Translations under genes and position numbers: made by a program
The notes under the pieces: model-generated
Databases searched by the model: none
The model's input: only the letters and a program-made list of their open reading frames with translations
Told to the model about the DNA's origin: nothing
Assembly (NCBI RefSeq): GCF_020164435.1
Contig: NZ_JAIUDQ010000002.1
Coordinates: 124,001 to 188,000, forward strand
Length of the DNA: 64,000 bases
DNA from: Phyllobacterium lublinensis
GTDB lineage: Bacteria > Pseudomonadota > Alphaproteobacteria > Rhizobiales > Rhizobiaceae
Direction: 5' to 3'
Shown here: in pieces, positions 8,867 through 16,725 of the stretch
How positions within the stretch are numbered: the first letter of the stretch is position 1
How the letters are laid out: each line of letters opens with the position of its first letter

Positions 8867-9282
8867 TGCGCGCAACCTTGGCACTCGTGCTTGCGGCGCT
8901 GGCTTTCCCAGCGCAAGCGGCAAGCGTCAACATCATCGACGGCGACACGCTATCGATCGATGGCACCAGAATCCGCATCGTCGAAATCGACACGCCGGAA
9001 ACCTACAAATCGCACTGCGAGAACGAGTTAGTACTGGGCCTGAGAGCCAAGGAACGCCTGCGGGCGCTGGTCGATCAAGGTCCAGTCCACTACGAGGCGA
9101 CAGGCACCGACCGCTTTGGCCGGACACTGGCGACCGTCTACGTCGATCTGGCCGACGGCCCGGTCAATGTCGGAGAGACACTCATACAGGAAGGCTTTGC
9201 GCTGCCCTACAAGCCGGGCGGCTCCGACAAATTGCGCCGCCTGCAAGTCTGGTGCGGCCCAAACGCCAAACTCGCCTATTAG
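8866..9282 (+). CDS. Secreted thermonuclease (SNase-like) family protein
   Basis: This codes for 138 residues. A signal peptide (LALVLAALAFPAQA, cleavage after about residue 18) is followed by a complete staphylococcal-nuclease-like fold: IDGDTL, RIRIVEIDTPE, RAKERLRAL and DRFGRTLATVYVD. These carry the counterparts of the three catalytic residues (Arg of IRIVEID, Glu of DTPE, Arg of FGRTL), so it should be an active, Ca-dependent, periplasmic or secreted nuclease. Two Cys (SHCENE and VWCGP) could form a disulphide. It sits in the middle of an unknown membrane-protein cassette and overlaps the lipoprotein stop by TGATG. Confidence 0.88.
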   Translation: MRATLALVLAALAFPAQAASVNIIDGDTLSIDGTRIRIVEIDTPETYKSHCENELVLGLRAKERLRALVDQGPVHYEATGTDRFGRTLATVYVDLADGPVNVGETLIQEGFALPYKPGGSDKLRRLQVWCGPNAKLAY

Positions 9283-9305
9283 ACCCAATCCCAAGGAAAC
9301 GAAAA

Positions 9306-10448
9306 ATGGAAATCGAAAAACGGCGGCTTGCCCGTCGCAAACGCATTTACACCAAGATGGTCGAACAGAAGGAGGGCTATCGCGTTCACTGGAAACGCTT
9401 CTGGATTGCTTACATCATCGAAGCCGGAATCATCGGTTCGACTGCATATGCGGGATGGCATTTTGCCAACCGCTATGCAGGCGATGAAGCGACAGCCGGG
9501 GCGACACAGGTTGCGGCCATCGGAAGCTGGATATTGCCATCCGTGCATCATAGCGATGCATGGATCATGGCGATTGTGGCAACGCTGGCGATCAGCATTG
9601 CCGAACTGGCGCGCATGCCACTCGTGCAAGGCTTCCGCACCCAGCGCTCCAAAGTCATGCGCGGCTTTCTGCTGCTGGGCGTCCTCATGATGTGCGTCGT
9701 CACAACCAAATCCATGAGCCAAGTCATGGAGCAAATGTTCCATCCGCGCTTGCGTTACGTGCAGGCCGCGAGCGCCAACCTTAGAGTTGAGCAATCCAAT
9801 CTGGCCAAGCTGGAGGCGCAAAAAGGCAGCGCTGAAGCCCATTCCAAGCCGATGACAGAATCGGTCGAGCGCTTGGACGCGCAATTGCTCGAACTGAACA
9901 AGTCTCTGCAAGGGCTTGGCCCGCGTCCGAAACCGATCGCGATCCCGCCCAAGCCATGGACGGACAAAAGGGGCAAGCGCCACAAGGGCGTCACGACCTA
10001 TACCAACCCACCATGGAGCGGCGACGCTCTGATCAAGCAAATTGAAGAACTGAACGCCAAGCGGCAGGCCGCCGCCGAACAGCAAACCAGCGCCGGAATG
10101 ACCGTGGTCAATTTCGATGAGCAGATTGCCGACCAGCGCAACATCGTCACCGCCAAGGAAAATGCCCATCGCGAGGCAGTTACCAATTCGCAATTGCATT
10201 CGTTCACTGCCATGGTTTTTGGCAAAGACCCGGTTGAAGTGGCCGATGGCGAGGTCCATTGGTTCCTGCGGTTTTTTGTGCTGATCCCGGCGCTGATGAT
10301 CGCACTGGCCTCGTCGCTGCTGATGATGGCGGCCTATGAGCGGGTTCCGTCCCGCCGCCCGGAAAAATTCAATCTCGACATCAATGCTGATGGGACGCTG
10401 GCGCATTTCGTCAAGTCCACCGCATCGCAAGTTATGAAAGGCCAATAA
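9306..10448 (+). CDS. Coiled-coil membrane protein of unknown function, fourth gene of the cassette
   Basis: 380 residues. Membrane segments lie near residues 31-56, 80-105, 118-144 and 315-343. Between the third and fourth is a long charged, Gln/Glu/Lys-rich helical region (about 150-290) that should form a coiled coil, broken by a Pro-rich hinge (PRPKPIAIPPKPWTDKRGKR). The N-terminus is very basic (EKRRLARRKR). I chose ATG 9306 because AAGGAA lies just upstream. The layout suggests a membrane scaffold with a large soluble domain, perhaps an assembly platform, but I recognise no family. It is followed after one base by the last cassette gene. Confidence 0.75.
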   Translation: MEIEKRRLARRKRIYTKMVEQKEGYRVHWKRFWIAYIIEAGIIGSTAYAGWHFANRYAGDEATAGATQVAAIGSWILPSVHHSDAWIMAIVATLAISIAELARMPLVQGFRTQRSKVMRGFLLLGVLMMCVVTTKSMSQVMEQMFHPRLRYVQAASANLRVEQSNLAKLEAQKGSAEAHSKPMTESVERLDAQLLELNKSLQGLGPRPKPIAIPPKPWTDKRGKRHKGVTTYTNPPWSGDALIKQIEELNAKRQAAAEQQTSAGMTVVNFDEQIADQRNIVTAKENAHREAVTNSQLHSFTAMVFGKDPVEVADGEVHWFLRFFVLIPALMIALASSLLMMAAYERVPSRRPEKFNLDINADGTLAHFVKSTASQVMKGQ

Positions 10449-10449
10449 C

Positions 10450-11163
10450 ATGGATATGCCCATGCCAGAGGACATCAACCTCACCCGCGCGCTTACCGCT
10501 GAATCGACAGCGCGCGGCCTTATGCTGCGCTCACAGACCACCCGTAACATCATGTACGGCGGCAGCGCCCTTGCGCTTGCAATCGGCGTTGGCGCGGCGG
10601 CGATCATTTACGCTAATAACCAGAAGCTCGATATTGAAGCGCTGAAACTGGCGGTGTTGCAAATGCCGGAATTGAAGGTGGCCACGATCCCGGCGCTTAC
10701 CATCGAATCGCCGCCGCCGCTCAAACTGGAGCAAGGCACGGTCACAATTGCCGAGGGCGGCACGGTCGGCATCGATCCCGACTCCACAATCGGCGTAAAG
10801 GGGACTGTGAAAGCAGAGGGCACGGTAACGGCCCAGGTGCCCGCCGTCCCGGCCTCAGCGACACAGGCGGCCACAGCGCCAGACCAGCCGGTAAGAACCA
10901 GCGGCGGCGAGGCCATCAAGCGGGAAGTGACGGTGTTCAATGAGGTCAGGCTGGCCAAGGGCGCCATCATTACCGGCTGGACCTATGCCAACGGCGAGAG
11001 CAAGACGCCGACAAACCAGTACTGCTACTATACCCAGCCTAGAGGCGATGGCACCGAACATCATGTCGATTTGGCCGTCAATCGAGTGCCGGATCGCAAC
11101 GCCCGGAAAAACGTGCCGAATCTGGATACCATGCTATCCAAGTGCGTTTGGTTTGCGGCCTAA
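10450..11163 (+). CDS. Single-pass membrane protein of unknown function, last gene of the cassette
   Basis: 237 residues. A cytoplasmic stretch of about 35 residues leads to one membrane segment (YGGSALALAIGVGAAAIIYA, residues 36-55). Then comes a long outside region with Val/Gly/Thr-rich repeated turns (EGGTVGI, VKGTVKAEGTVTA), an Ala/Pro-rich linker, and a C-terminal domain with ANGESKTPTNQYCYYTQP and a second Cys near the end, probably a disulphide-bonded periplasmic domain. It begins one base after the previous stop, so it is in the same operon. No family is recognised. The bitopic layout resembles secretion or conjugation bridge proteins, but that is only an analogy. Confidence 0.72.
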   Translation: MDMPMPEDINLTRALTAESTARGLMLRSQTTRNIMYGGSALALAIGVGAAAIIYANNQKLDIEALKLAVLQMPELKVATIPALTIESPPPLKLEQGTVTIAEGGTVGIDPDSTIGVKGTVKAEGTVTAQVPAVPASATQAATAPDQPVRTSGGEAIKREVTVFNEVRLAKGAIITGWTYANGESKTPTNQYCYYTQPRGDGTEHHVDLAVNRVPDRNARKNVPNLDTMLSKCVWFAA

Positions 11164-11607
11164 AGCCGCTGAACCCGGCATTGCACACTACATTGGTGGC
11201 TGGCGGCAGGCCACTGCACTGTTAATCGATGGTTTCAGGGTTTCATTCCGGGAACATGAGCTCGTGTTTGGTGAGCAGACGATATCACACGCGACGGATG
11301 ATCGTCGGAGCGGCGAGCGATCATCGAGGTGTTATATCTTGGGTGTCATTCCATCGCATACGTGTCGCGGGCAATTGAGCCGAGGTGAGCGCCTCCCGAT
11401 GTTCAGATGGCATGCAGAGTGACCTAACTGAAAGAACTGGCGGCAAAGAGGACTGAGTGGAGATGAACATTCGGGATGGATACAGAATTTAGCGATGGAT
11501 TGGCGCAGAACGAAGAGCAGCGCGCCGTCAAGGTGCAGGAAAAGGTGCAGGGTGAAACTGTCAGACTGCAGAAAATGGACAATAATCAAATGGTTGGGCA
11601 TGTATAA
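11164..11607. other. Spacer between cassette and tRNA-Ser, nothing recognised
   Basis: No integrase, transposase or clear terminator is visible. A minus-strand open frame at 11332-11601 has no family resemblance. This is where a tRNA-targeted element's junction would lie. Confidence 0.45.
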
Positions 11608-11698
11608 TGGCGGAGAGAGCGGGATTCGAACCCGCGTTACGCTTTTGACGTAAACACACTTTCCAGGCGTGCGCCTTCAACCACTCGGCCACCTCTCC
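11608..11698 (-). tRNA. tRNA-Ser (anticodon GGA)
   Basis: Read on the minus strand the gene begins GGAGAGGTGGCCGAGTGG at 11698, has the anticodon loop CTGGAAA (anticodon GGA), a long variable arm as expected for serine tRNAs, the T-loop GGTTCGAATCC, and a matching acceptor stem ending with an encoded CCA at 11610-11608. Its 3' end faces the unknown cassette, the usual geometry for an integration site, though no repeated att sequence was seen. Confidence 0.97.
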
Positions 11699-12053
11699 GT
11701 CTCACATCCAGCATCTGGCCGGACGGGTCAAATGTTCTCAGCCGGAAAACTTCGGCTTCGAGAGTACCGTCAACCATCGGTCACTCAGATTTGGATAGGC
11801 ACGCAACGCTCTGTCGATGGTTAGCCGACAGCGACCCCGTGCGGCGCGCACTATAGTCAGAACAGTCGGTTGTTCAACTCCTATTTCAACATAATTGCGC
11901 TTTGCCGAAATTTCGCTCCTTCATGGCTGAATTTGTTGGGAATTTTCCTTTATATTTCGACCCGAGCCTGCGAAACACCAGAAAATTCGAATTTATTCGG
12001 CTGCGATCCGGTACTAGAATGTCATGCTTGCAGTCCGACCATTGGAGACAAAC
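11699..12053. other. Promoter region of tRNA-Ser and the next membrane gene
   Basis: This divergent spacer should contain the promoters of tRNA-Ser (minus) and of the small membrane protein (plus). The part around 11870-12000 is visibly A+T-richer than its surroundings. No further gene was recognised. Confidence 0.4.
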
Positions 12054-12377
12054 GTGATCCGATCGCTTTTCAGGTTACTCGCCTATGTGGCCCTCAGTCT
12101 GGCGATCATCGCCGCCGTTCTTGATGCCGCGCGTTCGGTTGGCGCATCACATTTGGTCGTGACCTCATTGCAGGAAAGCTGGCAGTCCGTCTCGGCATCT
12201 TCGCTCGCCCTCACCGAGGAAAGCATCAAGACACATTTCTATCCCGCCCTGTGGGACCCGGTAATGCTCTGGATACTTGGGACACCAACCTTTGCTGTAT
12301 TCGCACTGCTTGCATTTCTGCTTTACGCGATGGGTTACCGGCGGCAGAACAGGGTCGGGCGCTTCGCGGCGCGCTGA
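12054..12377 (+). CDS. Conserved membrane protein, two membrane segments
   Basis: This codes for 107 residues. One membrane segment lies near the start (LLAYVALSLAIIAAVLDAARS) and a second near the end (FAVFALLAFLLYAMGY), with a loop of about 50 residues containing the HFYPALWDPVMLWIL stretch, followed by a basic tail. I chose the GTG at 12054 because TTGGAGACAAAC precedes it with good spacing; the ATG at 12024 has no ribosome site. Similar small proteins occur next to the nucleoside-transport locus in related genomes, as I recall, but no function is known. Confidence 0.68.
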   Translation: MIRSLFRLLAYVALSLAIIAAVLDAARSVGASHLVVTSLQESWQSVSASSLALTEESIKTHFYPALWDPVMLWILGTPTFAVFALLAFLLYAMGYRRQNRVGRFAAR

Positions 12378-12463
12378 GTAACCTAGGCTAACTTCCTGAT
12401 CCAGCCGGCCTTCCAGCGTCGTCCCGCTCTGCAAGGGCCGCTTCTGGTGATATTTGACCATCG

Positions 12464-12489
12464 GGCAAAATTTTCGCGTGAATTTTGCC
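12464..12489. promoter_or_regulatory. Inverted repeat upstream of the nucleoside-binding protein gene
   Basis: Arms GGCAAAATT (12464-12472) and AATTTTGCC (12481-12489) are perfect 9-bp complements with an 8-base spacer, 114 bases before the BMP-type gene. No T-run follows, so an operator for the uptake locus is more likely than a terminator. The regulator is not in the window. Confidence 0.5.
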
Positions 12490-12602
12490 TTCCGGCGTGC
12501 AAGATTGCTGTCGGGGCGGCCACCATCTGGCGTTGCCGCAACGATTTCAGGGATCAACAGCAAGTTGATCCTGCTCAACAAAATCCAGAGGGTTGGTATC
12601 AA

Positions 12603-13598
12603 ATGAAGCGTATTGTTCTTGGTCTCCTGGCTGCCACTGCATTGTCCGTCTCGGCCTTTGCTGCGGATGACAAGCCAGCCGTCATTTATGATCTTGGCGG
12701 AAAGTTCGACAAATCCTTCAATGAAGCCGCATTCAACGGCGCCGAAAAATATACGGCAGATTCAGGCGTCAAATATCGCGAGTTCGAAATCCAGAACGAA
12801 GCCCAGCGCGAGCAGGCACTGCGCAAGTTTGCGTCGGACGGCAATTCGCCGATCGTGATCGCGGGCTTCTCGGCTGCCGCGGCAATCGAAAAAGTTGCCG
12901 CAGAGTTTCCGGACACCAAGTTTGTCATCATCGATGCGGTCGTGGAAAAGCCGAACGTGCGCTCGGTGGTTTTCAACGACAATGAAGGTTCCTACCTTGT
13001 CGGCGTGATTGCAGCCAAATCCTCCAAAACCGGGACGGTCAGCTTCATTGGCGGCATGGATGTACCGCTGATCCGCAATTTTGCCTGCGGTTACGTAGGC
13101 GGTGTCAAGGCTACCAATCCGGAAGCCAAGGTTATCCAGAACATGACCGGCGATACGCCGGCTGCATGGAACGATCCTGCAAAGGGCGGCGAGATCGCCA
13201 AGTCGCAGATGGATCAGGGGTCGGATGTTATCTTCGCCGCCGCTGGCGGTACCGGCATTGGCGTCCTGCAGGCCGCCGCTGACGCTGACAAGCTCAGCAT
13301 CGGCGTCGATTCCAACCAGAATGGCCTGCATCCGGGCAAGGTTCTGACCTCCATGCTGAAGCGCGTGGATGTCGCGACCTACAACGCCTTCAAGGACGCT
13401 GCCGATGGCAAGTTCACTGCCGGCGTCAACGTTCTTGGTGTCAAGGAAGCGGGCGTTGACTATGCCGCCGACGACAACAACGCCAAACTCCTGACGGATG
13501 ACGTCAAGAAAGCCGTGGAATCGGCAAAGGCGGACATTATTTCCGGCAAGATCAAAGTCCATAACTACAACACCGACAATGCCTGCCCATACAAATAG
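12603..13598 (+). CDS. BMP-family nucleoside/purine ABC transporter substrate-binding protein
   Basis: 331 residues: signal peptide MKRIVLGLLAATALSVSAFA, then the BMP (PnrA/Med-like) fold with IYDLGGKFDKSFNEAAFNGAE near the start, GVIAAKSSKTGTVSFIGGMD in the middle and IGVDSNQNG late. No lipobox is seen, so the mature protein should be free in the periplasm. BMP-type proteins bind nucleosides or related purines; the downstream order of ATPase, permeases and salvage enzymes supports nucleosides here. A hairpin terminator follows directly, and the ATPase and permease genes resume at 15193 beyond an inserted LysE-GNAT-SlyX group, so it is transcribed apart from them. Confidence 0.88.
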   Translation: MKRIVLGLLAATALSVSAFAADDKPAVIYDLGGKFDKSFNEAAFNGAEKYTADSGVKYREFEIQNEAQREQALRKFASDGNSPIVIAGFSAAAAIEKVAAEFPDTKFVIIDAVVEKPNVRSVVFNDNEGSYLVGVIAAKSSKTGTVSFIGGMDVPLIRNFACGYVGGVKATNPEAKVIQNMTGDTPAAWNDPAKGGEIAKSQMDQGSDVIFAAAGGTGIGVLQAAADADKLSIGVDSNQNGLHPGKVLTSMLKRVDVATYNAFKDAADGKFTAGVNVLGVKEAGVDYAADDNNAKLLTDDVKKAVESAKADIISGKIKVHNYNTDNACPYK

Positions 13599-13621
13599 GC
13601 ATTGAGGTAAGCGACTTTTGG

Positions 13622-13643
13622 GCCGCCGGTTTCAGCCGGCGGC
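13622..13643 (+). terminator. Hairpin terminator after the BMP gene
   Basis: GCCGCCGG (13622-13629) and CCGGCGGC (13636-13643) form an 8-bp G+C stem with a 6-base loop, followed by TTTGTCTTT. It lies 24 bases after the BMP-type gene stop. Confidence 0.75.
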
Positions 13644-13694
13644 TTTGTCTTTCGGACTGCTTTACCAGCATCGAGCGAGCTCAAGGAAACACCC

Positions 13695-14336
13695 ATGACT
13701 GCCTTTGCCGTTCTTTTCAGTATCCTTGCTGCAATCGCCATGGGTGCCGTCAGTCCCGGTCCGAGCTTCGTCCTGGTGTCTCGTATCTCCGTTGCCTCGT
13801 CACGAACGCATGGTCTCGCTTCGGCGCTTGGCATGGGCGTTGGCGGCGCCTTGTTTGCCGCACTGGCGGTTTTGGGCCTGACGGCCCTGCTAATGCAGTT
13901 CGAATGGCTTTATCTCCTGCTGAAACTCCTCGGCGGAGCCTATCTGGTCTATATCGCTGTCCGTATCTGGCGTGGCGCATCCGAGCCCCTGATCCTGTCC
14001 GAAGGCAGGGATGCTGCTGGCGGTATAAGCGTGTTCCGGGCCTTTCTGCTCGGCTTGGTCACGCAGCTCAGCAATCCGAAGACTTCGATCGTGTACGCCA
14101 GTATTTTCGCGGCGCTCATGCCGCCGTCACCACCGCTGTGGCTGCTTCTTGCCTTGCCGCCAATGCTTTTCTGTGTGGAGGCCGGCTGGTATGCCGTTGT
14201 CGCCTTCGCCTTCTCCGGATTGCGGGCACGGCAGGCCTATGCCCGTCTGAAAATCTGGATCGATCGTGGAGCCGGTGCAGTCATGGGTGCGCTGGGATTC
14301 AAACTGATGTTCGAAGCTTTCAGGACGCGAGCCTGA
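13695..14336 (+). CDS. LysE/RhtB family amino-acid exporter
   Basis: 213 residues with about six membrane segments and the family hallmark near the N-terminus (MGAVSPGPSFVLVSR), plus QLSNPKTSIVYASIF in the middle. LysE/RhtB proteins export amino acids or related small molecules across the inner membrane; the substrate cannot be told. ATG 13695 follows AAGGAAACACCC. The 3' end overlaps the convergent acetyltransferase gene by 17 bases. It follows the BMP terminator and is probably a separate unit. Confidence 0.88.
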   Translation: MTAFAVLFSILAAIAMGAVSPGPSFVLVSRISVASSRTHGLASALGMGVGGALFAALAVLGLTALLMQFEWLYLLLKLLGGAYLVYIAVRIWRGASEPLILSEGRDAAGGISVFRAFLLGLVTQLSNPKTSIVYASIFAALMPPSPPLWLLLALPPMLFCVEAGWYAVVAFAFSGLRARQAYARLKIWIDRGAGAVMGALGFKLMFEAFRTRA

Positions 14337-14793
14337 TCAGTCGTCGCACCATGATGACAAGTCCGGCGTCGGCGCCGGTCAATGGTTCGAGTTCCTGCCA
14401 ACCGAAACGCTGATAGTACTGAGCTTCGCTCGTGTAGAGATAGAGTTCCGCATGACCCTGATCGCGAGCGACGCTCTCCGTGGCCTGGATCAGCGCCTTG
14501 CCTACACCATTGCCCCGCATTTCGGGCATAACATAGAGACTGGCCAGCCATGGTCGCAGATGCATATGCGTTTCGAGGTCGTTCTCGATCAGGAGGGCCA
14601 GTCCGACGGGCAGGCCCGAGGCAAAGGCGACCAACGCCTTTTGCCGGCCTGACCGATCGAGAAATCCAAGAAACGCCTCGACGGTTTGTTCCATGGTGCG
14701 TCCGGCGGGTTGACCCCATTCCTCGAAATTCCAGCGCGCACAGAGCGGCACGAGCTCAGGGTGTTTTTCCAGCGATTCAACTCTGACCATCAT
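14320..14793 (-). CDS. GNAT family N-acetyltransferase
   Basis: 157 residues of a single GNAT domain. The acetyl-CoA motif is LYVMPEMRGNGVGKALIQA and the C-terminal motif is LYLYTSEAQYYQRFGW. The substrate is unknown. The gene converges on the LysE gene with a 17-base overlap of the coding ends, so transcripts of the two are partly antisense. SlyX lies just upstream on the same strand (15 bases), so the two may be co-transcribed. Confidence 0.88.
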   Translation of the reverse strand: MMVRVESLEKHPELVPLCARWNFEEWGQPAGRTMEQTVEAFLGFLDRSGRQKALVAFASGLPVGLALLIENDLETHMHLRPWLASLYVMPEMRGNGVGKALIQATESVARDQGHAELYLYTSEAQYYQRFGWQELEPLTGADAGLVIMVRRLIRLAS

Positions 14794-14807
14794 TGATTGG
14801 TTACGGC

Positions 14808-15020
14808 CTAATAGTGCGGCGGCTTGGTTACGGGAATGTCAGGGGCGGTCTGTTCTTCGAGGACGAGAAACCGGTCAGTCAATGCATCGAGCTTGCGTCG
14901 CATTGCTTCAATGACCTTCCACTGCTCGGCGACCTGGCCAGAAAGGTCGTCGATGATCTTCTCCTGTTCGGTCACCAGCATTTCGAGGCGGGTCAACCGG
15001 TCCGTATTGTCGGATGTCAT
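14808..15020 (-). CDS. slyX: SlyX family protein
   Basis: 70 residues, almost all coiled coil (LEMLVTEQEKIIDDLSGQV, then VIEAMRRKLDALTDRFLVLE), ending in the family's hallmark PPHY. SlyX is a small cytoplasmic protein of unresolved function. Length and ending match the family. It precedes the GNAT gene by 15 bases on the same strand. Confidence 0.9.
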   Translation of the reverse strand: MTSDNTDRLTRLEMLVTEQEKIIDDLSGQVAEQWKVIEAMRRKLDALTDRFLVLEEQTAPDIPVTKPPHY

Positions 15021-15192
15021 TGCTCGTCTCCTGTCCCATTATCTTCTTCCTAATCCGGGTTCGGTCGCCATTCAAGTTTGAGAGCCCGTGAACGCTGTTG
15101 AATCTTGCGTTTCTTGACTGGAAAGAAAAAAATCCCGTGTTAGGGTCAAATTTCGAAAAGACGGAAAAAGCTGAACAACAGCGGATGGGGAT

Positions 15193-16725
15193 ATGGCCGA
15201 ACCGGCGATCGAACTTGTTGGAATTGATAAGCGTTTTGGTGCGGTTCATGCCAATCGCGATATTCATTTGCGGGTTGAAAAGGGCACGATACACGGCATC
15301 ATCGGCGAGAACGGTGCCGGCAAATCCACGCTGATGTCCATTCTGTACGGCTTCTATCAGGCCGACTCCGGTGAAATCCGCATCAACGGTTCAGCGGTCA
15401 GGATTCCTGATCCCAATGCTGCGATTGCACTTGGCATCGGCATGGTCCATCAGCATTTCATGCTGGTGGAAAATTTCACCGTGCTTGAAAACGTCATGCT
15501 TGGCGTGGAGGGTGCGCCGCTGCTGAAGAATGGCATTGCCAAGGCTCGTGCCGAACTGAAACGGTTGGAGCAAGAGTATCAACTCGATGTGGATCCGGAT
15601 GCACTGATCGAAGAACTCCCGGTCGGCCTGCAACAACGGGTGGAGATACTCAAAGCGCTCTATCGCGGCGCCGAGATATTGGTGCTGGATGAACCTACCG
15701 GGGTGCTGACCCCGCCCGAGGCTGACCATCTTTTCCGTATTCTTGAGCAGTTGAAGGACCAAGGCAAAACGATCGTTCTTATCACGCACAAGCTGCGCGA
15801 GATCATGGCGGTAACGGACAATGTCTCCGTCATGCGGCAGGGAGCGGTTGTTGCAACGCGCAGGACCGAGGAGACGACAGTTGAGGAATTGGCCGAACTT
15901 ATGGTCGGCCGCCGCGTGCTCCTGAGGGTCCAGAAGGGCGAGGCCAAGCCCGGTGAGATCAAGCTTTCGGTCGAAAATCTGACCGTGCGTGACAGCCGCG
16001 GCGTCGTAATGGTGGACAATGCATCCTTCACGGTCCGTGCTGGAGAGATCGTCGGCATTGCCGGTGTGGCGGGCAATGGCCAATCGCAGCTTATCGAGAC
16101 GATCGCCGGCATTCGCACCGCCGTGTCGGGCCGCGTGCTCCTGGACGGGCAGCTCATCGATATCACGGGTGCGGCTGATCCGGCCGAACTGCGTGATCGC
16201 GGACTCGCCCATGTGCCTGAAGACAGGCATCACATGGGCCTTGTTCTTGCCTTCGAAGAATACGAAAATTCCATTCTCGGCTACCATGACGATCCGCTTT
16301 ATCTTAATGGGCCTTTTCTCGATCTCGACGCCATTCAGGCCGATGCACGCAAGAAGATCGAGAAGTACGATATTCGTCCGAGCGATCCAAAGCTAAAGAC
16401 CGCCAATTTTTCTGGCGGCAACCAGCAGAAGATTGTCCTCGCACGCGAGATGGAGCGCGACCCCGGTGTGCTGATCATCGGTCAGCCGACCCGCGGCGTG
16501 GATGTCGGCGCGATCGAATTCATTCACCGGCGCATTATAGAAATGCGAGATGCCGGCAAGGCAGTGCTGCTTGTCTCCGTAGAGCTTGATGAAATTCGCT
16601 CACTCTCGGACCGTATTCTCGTTATGTTTGCGGGCCGCATCGTCGGTGAACGCGACTCCGATGCCAGCGAAGGTGAGCTTGGATTGCTCATGGCCGGTGT
16701 TGAAGAGCAGGAGGCAGCGGAATGA
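15193..16725 (+). CDS. Nucleoside ABC transporter ATPase with two ATPase domains
   Basis: 510 residues, two ABC domains in one chain. Domain 1 has Walker A GENGAGKST, an altered signature LPVGLQQ in place of LSVGQQQ, and Walker B LVLDEPTG. Domain 2 has the atypical GVAGNGQSQ in place of Walker A, signature FSGGNQQ and the Walker B region LIIGQPTRGVDVG, as usual for the CUT2/BMP (NupA-like) ATPases, where only one site is fully active. It powers the two permeases encoded downstream and presumably works with the BMP-type protein at 12603. The stop overlaps the next gene by 4 bases, so this begins a tightly packed operon running to deoA. Confidence 0.92.
   Translation: MAEPAIELVGIDKRFGAVHANRDIHLRVEKGTIHGIIGENGAGKSTLMSILYGFYQADSGEIRINGSAVRIPDPNAAIALGIGMVHQHFMLVENFTVLENVMLGVEGAPLLKNGIAKARAELKRLEQEYQLDVDPDALIEELPVGLQQRVEILKALYRGAEILVLDEPTGVLTPPEADHLFRILEQLKDQGKTIVLITHKLREIMAVTDNVSVMRQGAVVATRRTEETTVEELAELMVGRRVLLRVQKGEAKPGEIKLSVENLTVRDSRGVVMVDNASFTVRAGEIVGIAGVAGNGQSQLIETIAGIRTAVSGRVLLDGQLIDITGAADPAELRDRGLAHVPEDRHHMGLVLAFEEYENSILGYHDDPLYLNGPFLDLDAIQADARKKIEKYDIRPSDPKLKTANFSGGNQQKIVLAREMERDPGVLIIGQPTRGVDVGAIEFIHRRIIEMRDAGKAVLLVSVELDEIRSLSDRILVMFAGRIVGERDSDASEGELGLLMAGVEEQEAAE

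Noticed and set aside
11332-11601. Minus-strand open frame of 89 codons between cassette and tRNA
   Set aside because: No family, odd composition and no start signal.
11608-11640. Search for a direct repeat of the tRNA-Ser 3' end as an att site
   Set aside because: By eye no second copy of the 3' end (reverse complement tggcggagagagcgggattc) was found to the left of the cassette. The island idea rests on position only.
12378-12602. Purine riboswitch before the nucleoside-binding gene
   Set aside because: The conserved purine-aptamer loops are not seen. Only a simple inverted repeat is present.
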